From: Pseudovibrio axinellae
GTDB lineage: Bacteria; Pseudomonadota; Alphaproteobacteria; Rhizobiales; Stappiaceae
Direction of reading: 5' to 3'
DNA: 64,000 nt
Assembly: GCF_900110875.1 (NCBI RefSeq)
Contig: NZ_FOFM01000005.1
Location: 248,001 to 312,000, forward strand
The translations under genes and the position numbers were made by a program. Each line of letters starts with the position of its first letter. Position 1 is the stretch's first letter. Shown one piece after another: positions 24,536 through 34,245 of the stretch. The notes beneath the pieces were generated by a model. It did no database searches. It was given only the letters and a program-made list of their open reading frames with translations, and was not told the DNA's origin.

Positions 24536-25372
24536 ATGAAATTTGAAGGGACATCCCAATACGTTGCCACAGAAGATCTACGGATCGCGGTCAACGCAGC
24601 AATTACCCTTGAACGCCCCCTGCTTGTTAAAGGAGAGCCTGGAACCGGCAAAACTGTCCTGGCGCAAGAAATCGCAGAAAGTCTTGGTAGACCGCTGCTT
24701 GAGTGGAACGTCAAGTCCTCAACGAAAGCCCAGCAAGGGCTTTACGAATACGATGCGGTATCACGCCTTAGAGACAGCCAGCTCGGAGATGAGCGCGTCA
24801 AGGACATTAAAAACTACATTCGCAAAGGCAAACTCTGGAATGCCTTTGAGATGGACGAGCGCCCGGTTCTTCTGATTGACGAAATTGATAAGGCAGACAT
24901 TGAATTTCCAAACGATCTCTTGCAAGAACTCGATCGAATGGAGTTCTACGTCTATGAGACTGGTGAGACAATAAAAGCCAGACAACGCCCAATTGTTATA
25001 ATCACATCTAACAATGAGAAAGACCTGCCAGACGCCTTCCTGCGTCGCTGCTTCTTTCACTTCATCAAGTTCCCAGATGAGGGAACAATGCGTGAAATCG
25101 TGAACGTCCACTTTGGCAACATCAAAGACAGGCTTCTCAAAGAAGCGCTGAGTTCTTTCTACAATCTGCGCGATATCCCAGGGCTTAAAAAGAAGCCCTC
25201 AACCTCAGAGCTTCTGGACTGGATCAAGCTGCTCTTGAATGAAGATATCGACCCTGAAACTTTGAAGGAAAAGGAAAACCGCAAGGTGATCCCTCCACTG
25301 CACGGGGCATTGCTGAAGAATGAGCAGGACGTCCATCTATTTGAACGCCTTGCATTCATGAACCACCGCTAA
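24536..25372 (+). CDS. MoxR-family AAA+ ATPase
   Basis: A MoxR-type AAA+ ATPase of 278 residues; such proteins work with von Willebrand A partners as chaperones or for metal-centre insertion. Walker A GEPGTGKT is at 33-40, Walker B VLLIDEIDKAD at 111-121, and sensor 1 is in IITSNNEKDLPDAFLRRC. The ATG at 24536 (MKFEGTSQYV) is preferred to one 21 bases earlier because AGGA sits eight bases before it. Its likely VWA partner is encoded at 30293-31468, separated by six unrelated genes on the same strand. Confidence 0.88.
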   Translation: MKFEGTSQYVATEDLRIAVNAAITLERPLLVKGEPGTGKTVLAQEIAESLGRPLLEWNVKSSTKAQQGLYEYDAVSRLRDSQLGDERVKDIKNYIRKGKLWNAFEMDERPVLLIDEIDKADIEFPNDLLQELDRMEFYVYETGETIKARQRPIVIITSNNEKDLPDAFLRRCFFHFIKFPDEGTMREIVNVHFGNIKDRLLKEALSSFYNLRDIPGLKKKPSTSELLDWIKLLLNEDIDPETLKEKENRKVIPPLHGALLKNEQDVHLFERLAFMNHR

Positions 25373-25395
25373 CTCCGGCACGACTTGGCAATATA

Positions 25396-26022
25396 ATGAA
25401 CCAGAATAACAAGTCAGTGCTCATGAACCCACGCAAAATATGCAACGCGTTCAACTTTCTTGTTGCGGGCTGCCTATTGTCTTTAGGCAGCCCGCACGTT
25501 CATCCAGCGCAGGCCAACAACACAGTATCTGAAAGCCTTTTGTACCAACCGCACACCTTATACAGCGGCTGGCGCAAAGACATTGATACCCTGACACATT
25601 TTACAGGCATGTTTTGCCCAGACTACATTGGTAGGCTTTCCAGATCAGCAATCGTTCCTGACCTGAAGGAGCTTGGTACCGGGTGCGTCTATGAGACTGA
25701 AAATGGAGACATCAAAGTCATTTTCCGACGCCACAAGAAAGACACCTCAGCAACGCTCATCAACAACTTCAAAAGTGGCTACACCAAAAGCAAGTTCACA
25801 CTGCTCAAAATGGACACCCCAACCAACGAAGTTGCCTTCCAAACCGAGACAATTTCGCGCGTAGGACGTATTGAGAGCTTTTCTGCATACACTGCTCCTG
25901 CCGCAGACTATACAGTCTGGACCTCAATCTCTTCCGCACTTCCTATGAGCGAACTAGATACAATCAGAGTACTCTTCAAGAAACTCACAGTGCGTATTGA
26001 GCGGCAACAAAGCTCACGGTAA
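25396..26022 (+). CDS. Secreted protein of unknown function
   Basis: I do not recognise this 208-residue protein. It has a signal-peptide-like hydrophobic stretch (about residues 18-34) ending near HPAQA, so it is probably periplasmic or secreted. The mature part has two cysteines (in MFCPDYIG and GTGCVYE), which could form a disulfide, and an even mix of polar residues. It starts 23 bases after moxR; a second ATG at 25423 would give a more compact signal peptide. Neither start has a clear ribosome site. A long AT-rich spacer follows. Confidence 0.65.
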   Translation: MNQNNKSVLMNPRKICNAFNFLVAGCLLSLGSPHVHPAQANNTVSESLLYQPHTLYSGWRKDIDTLTHFTGMFCPDYIGRLSRSAIVPDLKELGTGCVYETENGDIKVIFRRHKKDTSATLINNFKSGYTKSKFTLLKMDTPTNEVAFQTETISRVGRIESFSAYTAPAADYTVWTSISSALPMSELDTIRVLFKKLTVRIERQQSSR

Positions 26023-26438
26023 CCTGCATTCAGCTTCAAACGAACGAGCAATCAATGGCCACGGCTGAGTATATTTTTTCGTGCAACACGCATACGATTG
26101 AATAAATTCTTCCAAACACTTGAGGGAGCAGCTTGTGCTCCACTACCCATGTCATTGCTCGTATCTATCAGTGAATATTGATCATCTTTAAATGCATGTT
26201 TCACAAATAAATAATTCAGTAATAACGAACAAAAAACCCCATACTATTAGGGGAATACTATTCACTTTCCAATTCATCAAAAAAAATGTAGGTTTCAAAC
26301 GGAACCAAATAAAGTAAATCGAAAATAAGTCCATATCAATTTGCTGCGTCGCAATACAACACAGCAATAAAAATGCAATTTAATATATCTCTACCTCTTA
26401 GGAAGATAAAGTAATAACGCATATATGGAGAATGACCT
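26023..26438. other. AT-rich spacer upstream of the SixA-like gene
   Basis: This 416-base spacer is distinctly AT-rich. It contains a small hairpin, GGAGCA-GCTTG-TGCTCC (26125-26141), without a T run, and a weak CCCC/GGGG stem (26237-26253) next to an A run. I see no gene in it. It presumably holds the promoter of the next gene. Confidence 0.5.
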
Positions 26439-26969
26439 ATGCTTCGCTTAATGCTGCTGCGTCATGCAAAATCTGACTGGAATGACGAGGGTGTCCATGA
26501 TCATGATCGCTCCCTCAACTCCAGTGGCTGGAAAGCCGCAGCACGGGTCGGTGCCCACATCCACCAACACAAACTTCACCCTAAGCTAATACTCTGCTCC
26601 ACTGCATTACGCACGCGGCAAACGCTCATGGAGATAATGCCTTACCTTCGCTGTGATACCCGCATCCAGCTTTTGCGCGATCTCTACAATTCCAGTGATG
26701 CAGACTACATCGACACAATTCGCGCCTTTGGTGGCGGTTACGACACAGCCCTCGTTATAGGGCACAACACAGCTATTCAGGACACAGCGCTTGAGCTGAC
26801 TGGAAAGGGCAACCCAGAGTATATGCAGCAGATGCAGTCTAAATTCCCAACCTCTGCACTTGCAATGATTGACTTTGAGGAACACCGTTGGTCAGAAATT
26901 GAACGCCGGAAGGGTCGCATCGTCTCGTTCTTCCAGCCCCGACACCTCCAGGCTGTCTCAGGCTCTTAG
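26439..26969 (+). CDS. SixA-type histidine phosphatase
   Basis: A 176-residue phosphohistidine phosphatase of the histidine phosphatase superfamily. The catalytic RHAK motif is at residues 8-11 (nucleophile His9), STALRTRQT supplies the second arginine, and the second catalytic histidine is in VIGHNTAIQD. SixA in E. coli removes phosphate from histidine phosphotransfer proteins; the substrate here is unknown. TGGAG lies nine bases before the ATG. It is not clearly in an operon with its neighbours. Confidence 0.85.
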   Translation: MLRLMLLRHAKSDWNDEGVHDHDRSLNSSGWKAAARVGAHIHQHKLHPKLILCSTALRTRQTLMEIMPYLRCDTRIQLLRDLYNSSDADYIDTIRAFGGGYDTALVIGHNTAIQDTALELTGKGNPEYMQQMQSKFPTSALAMIDFEEHRWSEIERRKGRIVSFFQPRHLQAVSGS

Positions 26970-27061
26970 GCAGGAGATTTTTTCTCCTTTGCGCAATTAT
27001 TAGCCTTTTAAGATTGCATTCTTCCATAGAACGCACCACATCGTTCTTTGGAGGATGATTT

Positions 27062-28558
27062 GTGAGCCCACTGAATTCATTATTTAAAACCGCGCAGCTG
27101 GCGCTATCTGACGCCCATACTGCATTGGATAATCTGACAGAGTCAGCCATTGACCTGACAGTCCCAAACATTCGCCTCGGCGTCACTGGGTTAGCACGGT
27201 CCGGAAAAACGGTCTTCATCTCTGCCCTCGTACATAACCTGACGGCTGGTGGGCGCTTACCTTTGTTTGATGCAGCAGGCACAGGCAGACTGGCACAAGC
27301 ATACCTACAACCACAACCAGACGACAATGTTCCTCGCTTCAACTACGAAGAGCATGTTGAAACGCTGATCAAGGATCGCCTCTGGCCGGAATCGACCCAT
27401 CAGATCTCTGAGCTCCGTCTCACGCTGGAATACGAGTCAGCCACGTTTTTTAATCGCCAACTCGGCGGTGGCAAGCTGCATCTTGATATTGTTGATTACC
27501 CGGGTGAGTGGCTGCTAGATTTAGTGCTGCTAAAACAGGACTTTCGCCGTTTTTCTGAAGAGGCAATCAAACGCGCAAAGGCGCGGCCAAACCTCTCCAA
27601 CGACTTCCTCTCAACACTCGCCAGATATCAAAACAATTTGCATGATGAGTTCTCCGAGGACATTGCACGAGAACTAGCATCAACCTTTACTGAATATTTG
27701 AGCAGATGTCGGGAAGACGAGAACGCATTATCCATGCTGCCCCCAGGCCGGTTTCTTATGCCTGGAGACATGAAGGGCACGCCCGCCCTCACATTCGCTC
27801 CTCTAGACCTAGGTACGATCCAAACCAAACCCAAAGCAAACACACTGCAGGCAATGATGGAGCGTCGTTATGAGGCCTATCGCAAGCATGTGGTCCGTCC
27901 ATTCTTCAAAAACCACTTTGCTAAACTCGATAGGCAAATTGTTCTGGTCGATGCTTTAACCGCTATCAATGCAGGCCCCGAAGCGCTCCAGGACCTGAAC
28001 CAAGCGCTCTGCGAAATCATGGGCGCATTCCGGCCTGGCAAGTCCAGCTGGCTCTCTTCCGTATTGCCCCGCCGGATTGATCGCATCTTATTTGCAGCCA
28101 CAAAAGCAGATCACCTGCGAAGAGAAGATCATGACCACCTGGAGGCATTGCTTAAACAGCTCGTCGATCAGGCAATGAACCGCGCTAAATTTTCTGGTGC
28201 AAAGGTCGAAACACTGGCTTTGGCATCTGTACGTGCAACCAGGCAAGCCACAGTGCATCATGAAGGCATAGAAACACCTGCATTGCTTGGCACGCCCTTG
28301 CCGGAGGAAACAATCAGCGAGATGATGTTTGACGGAGAAGAGGAAGCTGCGATCTTTCCCGGTGACCTACCTGAGGATCTCAAAGATTTATTCTCGTCAC
28401 AAGAAGACAGCAACAATTCAGAGGATCGATCTGCGCTGAAATACGTTCGCTTCCGGCCTCCAAAACTAGAACGCACAGCTGAAGGCATCACCTTGTCACT
28501 CCCTCACATTCGCCTAGATAGTGCTATGGAATTCTTGTTGGGAGATAAGCTCGCATGA
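27062..28558 (+). CDS. YcjX-family P-loop NTPase
   Basis: A 498-residue protein of the YcjX (DUF463) family of GTPase-like proteins, linked in enterobacteria to stress and phage-shock regulons. The P loop GLARSGKT is at 43-50; other conserved stretches are LDIVDYPGEWLLDL and FAATKADHLRRED. The start is GTG at 27062 with GGAGGATG just upstream. Its stop overlaps the start of the YcjF-like gene by 4 bases, and the two almost always occur together. The true cellular role is not established. Confidence 0.9.
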   Translation: MSPLNSLFKTAQLALSDAHTALDNLTESAIDLTVPNIRLGVTGLARSGKTVFISALVHNLTAGGRLPLFDAAGTGRLAQAYLQPQPDDNVPRFNYEEHVETLIKDRLWPESTHQISELRLTLEYESATFFNRQLGGGKLHLDIVDYPGEWLLDLVLLKQDFRRFSEEAIKRAKARPNLSNDFLSTLARYQNNLHDEFSEDIARELASTFTEYLSRCREDENALSMLPPGRFLMPGDMKGTPALTFAPLDLGTIQTKPKANTLQAMMERRYEAYRKHVVRPFFKNHFAKLDRQIVLVDALTAINAGPEALQDLNQALCEIMGAFRPGKSSWLSSVLPRRIDRILFAATKADHLRREDHDHLEALLKQLVDQAMNRAKFSGAKVETLALASVRATRQATVHHEGIETPALLGTPLPEETISEMMFDGEEEAAIFPGDLPEDLKDLFSSQEDSNNSEDRSALKYVRFRPPKLERTAEGITLSLPHIRLDSAMEFLLGDKLA

Positions 28559-29616
28559 CCAGCAAGAAGCCACACCCGCAAAAGCCTCAAGCACGCCGTG
28601 CGCCAAAAGCATTCAAGCTGGATGACAGTTCGGTTCGTTTCGAAGGAGAGTTCGCACACGAACCCCTCTCCTCTGAAGCTGTGGTGTCTGAGGAAGAAGA
28701 GAACGCAACCGCATTGCCACAACGCGATATCGCACCCGAGCCCAAACCGGCTAGAAGTCGCTGGAGCAGAATTATCGCAATTGGTGGGGGTGGTCTTGTT
28801 TCTCTGGCAATTGGCCTGGCAGTCGATAGCCTCATCAGAGATCTCTTTGCCCGTTACGACTGGTTGGGCTGGACAGCCGTGGGGCTCACCGCTCTTGCCG
28901 TACTCGGTCTGATCGGACTTTGCTTCAAGGAGTGGCGTGCTCTGTCACGACTGGAGCAGATTGACCACATTCGCGAAGACTTGCAGAGCGCTGCCGAAAC
29001 CGACAGCCATAAAGACGCTCATCTCGCCCTTCAAAAACTTATGGCGCTCTACTCTGACCGACCGGAAACAGCTCATGGCCGCACTCAGTTAAAGGGCCAT
29101 ATGCAAGAGATTATTGATGGCAGGGATCTGGTAAAACTGGCAGAACGCGACCTGCTGGCACCATTGGACGCACGTGCACGCCTGATTGTGATGGAAAGTG
29201 CCAAACGTGTTTCTGTAGTCACGGCTCTTTCTCCAAGAGCACTCGTGGATATCCTTATCGTCCTTTATGAAAACCTTCGCATCGTACGCCGTGTATCCCG
29301 CCTTTACGGTGCCCGACCCGGAACGCTTGGTTTCTGGCGTTTAGCACGAGACGTTGCAACTCATTTGGCCGTAACCGGAGGAATGGCAGCAGGTGATAGT
29401 TTGCTCGAACAATTCATCGGTCAAGGGTTAGCCGCAAAGCTATCAGCGCGACTGGGAGAAGGGTTGGTGAATGGCTTTCTCACAGCACGCATTGGTGTCG
29501 CGGCAATACAGGCTTGCCGCCCAGCTCCGTTTATCGTCACAAAGGGCCCATCTCTCACAGAGCTGATGAGCGAAATCACAAAGTCCGCCCCAGAGGACCT
29601 TGCAGATAAAGATTAA
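28555..29616 (+). CDS. YcjF-family (DUF697) inner-membrane protein
   Basis: A 353-residue membrane protein of the YcjF/TIGR01620 type. After a polar N terminus of about 70 residues come two transmembrane helices (about 75-97 and 103-124), then a cytosolic helical region, and a C-terminal DUF697-like part with AVTGGMAAGDSLLEQFIGQG. It is coupled to the ycjX-like gene by an ATGA overlap and probably works with it at the membrane. Confidence 0.88.
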   Translation: MTSKKPHPQKPQARRAPKAFKLDDSSVRFEGEFAHEPLSSEAVVSEEEENATALPQRDIAPEPKPARSRWSRIIAIGGGGLVSLAIGLAVDSLIRDLFARYDWLGWTAVGLTALAVLGLIGLCFKEWRALSRLEQIDHIREDLQSAAETDSHKDAHLALQKLMALYSDRPETAHGRTQLKGHMQEIIDGRDLVKLAERDLLAPLDARARLIVMESAKRVSVVTALSPRALVDILIVLYENLRIVRRVSRLYGARPGTLGFWRLARDVATHLAVTGGMAAGDSLLEQFIGQGLAAKLSARLGEGLVNGFLTARIGVAAIQACRPAPFIVTKGPSLTELMSEITKSAPEDLADKD

Positions 29617-29697
29617 CGAACATCAAAGCGAAGTTCCACGCCTTGCGTTGTGCGTAGTAAGCTCTGCTCTTACGCAGTACAGGAAACAGGCACGGTG

Positions 29698-30222
29698 ATG
29701 ATTACACGCAGGGTGAAAGTGGTAGACGCGAACGACCAATGGCCAGAAGACTTTGATCAGGAGCAAAAGGTCCTGCGCGATCTTCTTGGTGAAATCGTTG
29801 AGGACATGCATCATATCGGCAGCACATCCGTACCTTACCTTGCTGCAAAGCCGATCATAGATATTCTGCTAGAAGTCTCAGACATCAAGGCACTAGATGC
29901 TCAGAGCGCAGAGCTGGCCAATATTGGGTATGTTGCTAAAGGAGAGTACGGCATTGAAGGGCGGCGCTACTTTGAAAAAGGAGGAGATGATCGCACCCAT
30001 CACCTTCATGCCTTCAAAACCGGAGACCCTCACGTCTATCGACACTTGGCGTTTCGCGATTATTTAAAGGCTCATCCGCAAGTGCGCGAGAAGTATGCTC
30101 ATCTCAAGAAAAAGACCGCGCTGGCTGTAAACGGAGACGTTGACGGGTACCGTGAAGGAAAGAACGATTTTGTTGAACTTCATTTAGCTAAAGCAATTGA
30201 CTGGGCAAGAGGCGCCTATTGA
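29698..30222 (+). CDS. GrpB family (UPF0157) protein
   Basis: A 174-residue protein of the GrpB/UPF0157 family, which has a nucleotidyltransferase-like fold. Conserved segments are HHIGSTSVPYLAAKPIIDILLEV and, near the end, FRDYLKAHP and Y-x-x-x-K. The ATG at 29698 (MITRRVKV) is chosen because AGGAAACAG lies upstream; a GTG at 29650 would add 16 residues that do not fit the family. The biochemical activity of the family is not well defined. Confidence 0.85.
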   Translation: MITRRVKVVDANDQWPEDFDQEQKVLRDLLGEIVEDMHHIGSTSVPYLAAKPIIDILLEVSDIKALDAQSAELANIGYVAKGEYGIEGRRYFEKGGDDRTHHLHAFKTGDPHVYRHLAFRDYLKAHPQVREKYAHLKKKTALAVNGDVDGYREGKNDFVELHLAKAIDWARGAY

Positions 30223-30292
30223 TCCTTATGCTTTTGCCTAAGGTCTCAATTGGCACTCGACAGGAAGCCTCCCCTTCGCATAATCTGCCCCT

Positions 30293-31468
30293 ATGTTTAT
30301 TCAGTTTTTCGAAGAGCTAAAATCCGCTGGCCTACCTGTTTCCGTGCGCGAATACCTGACGCTTATGGACGCCTTGGATGCTGACCTCGCCTATAAACGC
30401 GTTGAGGACTTCTACTTCCTTGCACGCGCAACATTGGTTAAAGATGAATCCAATCTGGACAAGTTTGATCGGGTCTTCGGGCACACGTTCAACGGCCTGG
30501 ATCTAATGAGCGAAGTGCCAACCGCCGAAATACCAGAGGAATGGCTGCGCAAGCTGACTGAAAAACACCTCACCGAGGAAGAGAAGCAGCTAATCGAATC
30601 CATGGGTGGCTTCGAAAAGCTTATGGAAACACTTCAAAAACGGCTTGAAGAGCAAAAAGAACGCCACCAAGGCGGAAGTAAGTGGATCGGTACCGGTGGC
30701 ACATCTCCCTTTGGTGCCTATGGTTACAACCCTGAAGGCATTCGTATTGGTCAAGATGGCAGCCGTCATCGCCGCGCAGTTAAGGTCTGGGACAAACGCG
30801 AGTTTAAAGATCTGGACGACACGGTTGAACTGGGCACACGGAACATCAAAGTAGCGCTCAAACGCCTGAGAAAATTTGCCCGAACCGGCGCCGCTGACGA
30901 GCTGGATCTGGACAACACCATTAAGTCGACCGCTCATAAAGGTCTGCTTGATATTCAGATGCGCCCTGAAAGGCGCAATGCGGTTAAGGTACTGCTCTTC
31001 TTTGATATTGGCGGCTCAATGGATGACCATATCCGAGTGTGCGAAGAGCTGTTTTCAGCGACCAAAACCGAGTTCAAGGTGATGGAGTATTTCTACTTTC
31101 ACAATTGCCTCTATGAATTTGTATGGAAGAAGAACAACCGCCGGCATACAGAGCGGATCAACACATTGGATGTGCTGCATAAATACCCAAGCGATTACAA
31201 GCTGATATTTGTTGGCGACGCCTCAATGAGCCCCTATGAGATCACCTATCCCGGCGGCTCTGTCGAACACTGGAATGAAGAACCCGGGCAGGCATGGATC
31301 AAGCGCTTTACAGACCTTTACCAAAGAGCCGTCTGGCTGAATCCCGTTAAAGAACAACATTGGGATTACACCCACTCTATCGGCATGATGAAGGAACTGT
31401 TTGACCAGCGCATGTATCCGCTCACTCTGGAAGGCTTGGATTCCGCCATGAAGGAACTTGTGCGCTGA
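30293..31468 (+). CDS. CoxE-like von Willebrand A domain protein
   Basis: A 391-residue cytosolic protein with a C-terminal VWA fold. The metal-ion adhesion motif is DIGGSMD at 238-244, in the DxGxS form common in CoxE-like proteins. The N-terminal half is helical, with a coiled coil at about 85-125 and a Gly-rich stretch near 127-157. Proteins of this kind pair with MoxR ATPases, and the MoxR gene at 24536 is the obvious partner, although not adjacent. Confidence 0.88.
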   Translation: MFIQFFEELKSAGLPVSVREYLTLMDALDADLAYKRVEDFYFLARATLVKDESNLDKFDRVFGHTFNGLDLMSEVPTAEIPEEWLRKLTEKHLTEEEKQLIESMGGFEKLMETLQKRLEEQKERHQGGSKWIGTGGTSPFGAYGYNPEGIRIGQDGSRHRRAVKVWDKREFKDLDDTVELGTRNIKVALKRLRKFARTGAADELDLDNTIKSTAHKGLLDIQMRPERRNAVKVLLFFDIGGSMDDHIRVCEELFSATKTEFKVMEYFYFHNCLYEFVWKKNNRRHTERINTLDVLHKYPSDYKLIFVGDASMSPYEITYPGGSVEHWNEEPGQAWIKRFTDLYQRAVWLNPVKEQHWDYTHSIGMMKELFDQRMYPLTLEGLDSAMKELVR

Positions 31469-31648
31469 TACGCTGCAACACGGCAGCCATCATAAATTTA
31501 CAGCTAGACTGCAACGGTTTTGAGTTTTAGACAGCACCACCAGCGCGGTTAGAGCGTGTGGGACAGGAATACGCAATTGCTTTCAGCTGGGCGCAAGCTG
31601 GTTGCGTTAAGCATCAAATGCATCAGATGAGCTAAGAGAGGCTATGCT

Positions 31649-33355
31649 GTGAGCAAATCTATTATGCGGCACCTGTTCACAAGGAAAGCAGCGGGCGCGA
31701 TTGCCCTGATTGCAGGGCTCCTTGCAGGCAACGCCAATGCAACCCCTATTCCTCTGATCAACTCAGTTATTCCAGATCTCATCATCGAAAGCTGCCTGGA
31801 TAAAACCGACGCTGCATTGGATAGCCCTCAATTTATTGATTGCCTGACGAACACCCTCACCAGGGAGCCAGGTGGCGACAACATCCATCGCAGTGATCCA
31901 ACACACCGGCCTTCAACGGCAAACCATGTAACCAATACGCCAGACCGCCTGGACGGCTCCAACGTGGTTATATGCGCCTCCGACGACGCAAGCTACACCA
32001 AGTGCACGGTCTCCAACGCCAATCGCAACTACGTCCAGCTGCTGCGCCAAACCTCCACAGCACTGTGTAAACTGAACGAAAGCTGGGGCGTTGTTCCTTC
32101 CGCAATATGGACGGATAAAGGCTGTGCAGGCATTTTTTATGTTGGCAACAAGCCGTATGTACGTAAAACCGAAAATACAATCACCGCAAGCTCCTCTTCC
32201 GTCAAAAAATACATAACGCCGACAATCCCACGCGGGGTGGTCACTCCGATACCTAAGCTTCCCGAGTTTACGAAAGACGGTTGGCGGAAATGCGCATTGG
32301 AATTCCAAGTCTGTAAACTGCCTTTCGCAACCAAAGTTCGCTTCGGAAGACCTGGTGCTTTTTATGAAAGAAGTGCCGAAGGAAACGTTCACTGCCGAAC
32401 AAGCACGTTTGGGGATCCAGCACCATCCTCAAAAAAAGCGTGCTATTATAAGCCCAAGCAAGATAGATCATCTCCTCAGGCAGCTCCGCCAACACAAGTT
32501 GTGACACAGGACCTACCACCTCTAAAAAATAGCCAGATTGCGCCCAACGATGACCTGTTCCTCAATGTCGCTGAACCATTATGGAAAGCTCGGGGTGCCT
32601 GTTCAAAGCTTGGCAGCAAGATCATTGCCAGCAAGAACTCACTGAATGAGCGGCCACTTTTGTATTTGGGGCTTGGCACCTTTGAAAACCAGCAGTTGAA
32701 CCAAAAGCCGGTACTGGTGCGGACAGGCGACAAACTTGCAGGGCGCGGCGTCTATCAGCATCACGGGCTTTATGTCCCATTCAACTTTTCATGTGCATTG
32801 AACCGGAGCGGACGAACCGCTCAGCATTTTGTGTTTCATGAGCAAAACAGCGATTTAATCACACAGGATCTGCTTCCTAACCCAGATACGTTCTCAAAAG
32901 AGGCTGCCTCTCAAGATGGCGTTGATGGCTCTTATGTCTGGGCAGCAGGACTACCTGTTGGCGAACAAGATGACAAAGCGGCAGTACTGGTGCACGGCGT
33001 ACCAAAAACCGACGACATAGATTTTTATGCACGCTGCCTCACCGGAAGTGGGAACATAGAAATTATGTTCCAGAAAACGGTGCCAAACCTACAGCAAGGT
33101 GACAGCTTGCTCATTTCTCTGGCAACAAGCCGCTTTACAGAAAGCTATGTCGGCTTAGGGAGCGCGCTGGAGCCAGAAACAGGGGTTCCGCTGCCACTTC
33201 TCAAACTTAGCAACGACGCTTCTTTGTGGAACCGCCTGACGCATGACAACACATTAAAAGTCAACCTTGGCGGTTATGGAATTTACAATATCAGCCTGAA
33301 AGGCAGCGCAAAGGCTGTTCCCGACTTTGTCCGCGCCTGTGGCAACACCCGATGA
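31649..33355 (+). CDS. Secreted protein with DUF3011 module
   Basis: A 568-residue exported protein. The start (GTG at 31649) gives a Sec signal with cleavage near ANA (about residue 31). Residues about 109-164 (CASDD, then YTKC, then LVRQ-like LLRQTSTALC, W-x-x-D-x-GC) fit DUF3011, a cysteine-containing module of surface or periplasmic proteins. Residues about 212-268 hold a second cysteine module with CALEFQVCKL, VRFGRPGAFYER and FGDPAPSSKKACYY, a pattern recurring in secreted bacterial proteins. The C-terminal 290 residues I do not recognise. No function is assigned. It is transcribed alone. Confidence 0.75.
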   Translation: MSKSIMRHLFTRKAAGAIALIAGLLAGNANATPIPLINSVIPDLIIESCLDKTDAALDSPQFIDCLTNTLTREPGGDNIHRSDPTHRPSTANHVTNTPDRLDGSNVVICASDDASYTKCTVSNANRNYVQLLRQTSTALCKLNESWGVVPSAIWTDKGCAGIFYVGNKPYVRKTENTITASSSSVKKYITPTIPRGVVTPIPKLPEFTKDGWRKCALEFQVCKLPFATKVRFGRPGAFYERSAEGNVHCRTSTFGDPAPSSKKACYYKPKQDRSSPQAAPPTQVVTQDLPPLKNSQIAPNDDLFLNVAEPLWKARGACSKLGSKIIASKNSLNERPLLYLGLGTFENQQLNQKPVLVRTGDKLAGRGVYQHHGLYVPFNFSCALNRSGRTAQHFVFHEQNSDLITQDLLPNPDTFSKEAASQDGVDGSYVWAAGLPVGEQDDKAAVLVHGVPKTDDIDFYARCLTGSGNIEIMFQKTVPNLQQGDSLLISLATSRFTESYVGLGSALEPETGVPLPLLKLSNDASLWNRLTHDNTLKVNLGGYGIYNISLKGSAKAVPDFVRACGNTR

Positions 33356-33356
33356 G

Positions 33357-34142
33357 TTATTGAGTATTAAAGTACTTTCCAGGTGTCGTACCAAAGGCCT
33401 TGCGAAACTTGGAAATAAAGGGACTAGCCCCCTCATACCCAAGTTTATGAGCAACATCACCAACGCTGCGCCCAGCTGAAAGAAGCTCCAAGGCACGAAA
33501 CAGTTTCGCCTGCCCACACCATTTTCGATAGCTCCAACCCGTTTCATCAAAGAACCGGCGCTCAAAAGTGCGTTGCGACATTTGTGTTCGCTGTGAAGCC
33601 TCTGCCAAACTTGGCAAATGCGCGGGACAGGAAGTAATTGACCTGCACAGCGCTTTCAACAGCTCATGATTTACCGGCATTGGCAACTGCAATGGCGCAT
33701 CTGGCAGGCACTGCAGCTGATCCATGATAACACCGGCAATCCGCGCTGTTGGCCCATCAAGTGCGTAATTTCTCGGTGCTGCCATCAACTCCTGAATAAG
33801 CTCTTTAAGCAGCGGCGTCACCTGAATGACCACAGGTTTGGGAGGCAAAGCCCCCAACAAGGCCTCTTTCATGTACAAGCTGCGAAACCGGGTTTTTGCG
33901 GGGTAAACGGTCTTATGCGTCATACCAGCAGGTATCCAGAGAGCCCGCTCAGGCGGGGCAACAAACGTTCCCTCCTCGGTAAAAACCGTAACAGAACCTT
34001 GCACAATATGAACCAGCTGCCCGCGAATGTGAGAGTGATCTCTCCCTGCTTCACCCAGAAGTCTGTCTTCCGCATAAGCAACGATAGGCTGAGGGAGATC
34101 ATGTTGAGGCGCGGTATAAACATCTTCATGAATTGGCATCAA
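33357..34142 (-). CDS. AraC-family transcriptional regulator with cupin domain
   Basis: A 261-residue regulator. An N-terminal cupin-type ligand domain (about 10-100, with HSHIRGQLVHIVQGSV) is followed by a C-terminal AraC DNA-binding domain (about 160-261) with two helix-turn-helix units, including SQRTFERRFFDETG and VGDVAHKLGYEGASPFISKF. It is divergent from the MFS gene at 34246, which it probably controls. Ligand unknown. Confidence 0.9.
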   Translation of the reverse strand: MMPIHEDVYTAPQHDLPQPIVAYAEDRLLGEAGRDHSHIRGQLVHIVQGSVTVFTEEGTFVAPPERALWIPAGMTHKTVYPAKTRFRSLYMKEALLGALPPKPVVIQVTPLLKELIQELMAAPRNYALDGPTARIAGVIMDQLQCLPDAPLQLPMPVNHELLKALCRSITSCPAHLPSLAEASQRTQMSQRTFERRFFDETGWSYRKWCGQAKLFRALELLSAGRSVGDVAHKLGYEGASPFISKFRKAFGTTPGKYFNTQ

Positions 34143-34245
34143 AAGTCCTTTGGCGATTCAGCGATATTTTTTGGCAAACTAGTACTAACACGTAAGTAAA
34201 GATTTCTCTTATTTAATTCTGAAGTCACTCATAAGATTGAAGCCC

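Noticed and set aside
26231-26253. CCCC/GGGG stem beside an A run as a minus-strand terminator of a small RNA
   Set aside because: The stem is too short and imperfect and no minus-strand gene or promoter is visible.
26972-26990. AGGAGA/TCTCCT stem after the SixA-like gene as a terminator
   Set aside because: Six weak pairs and almost no T run beyond the stem.
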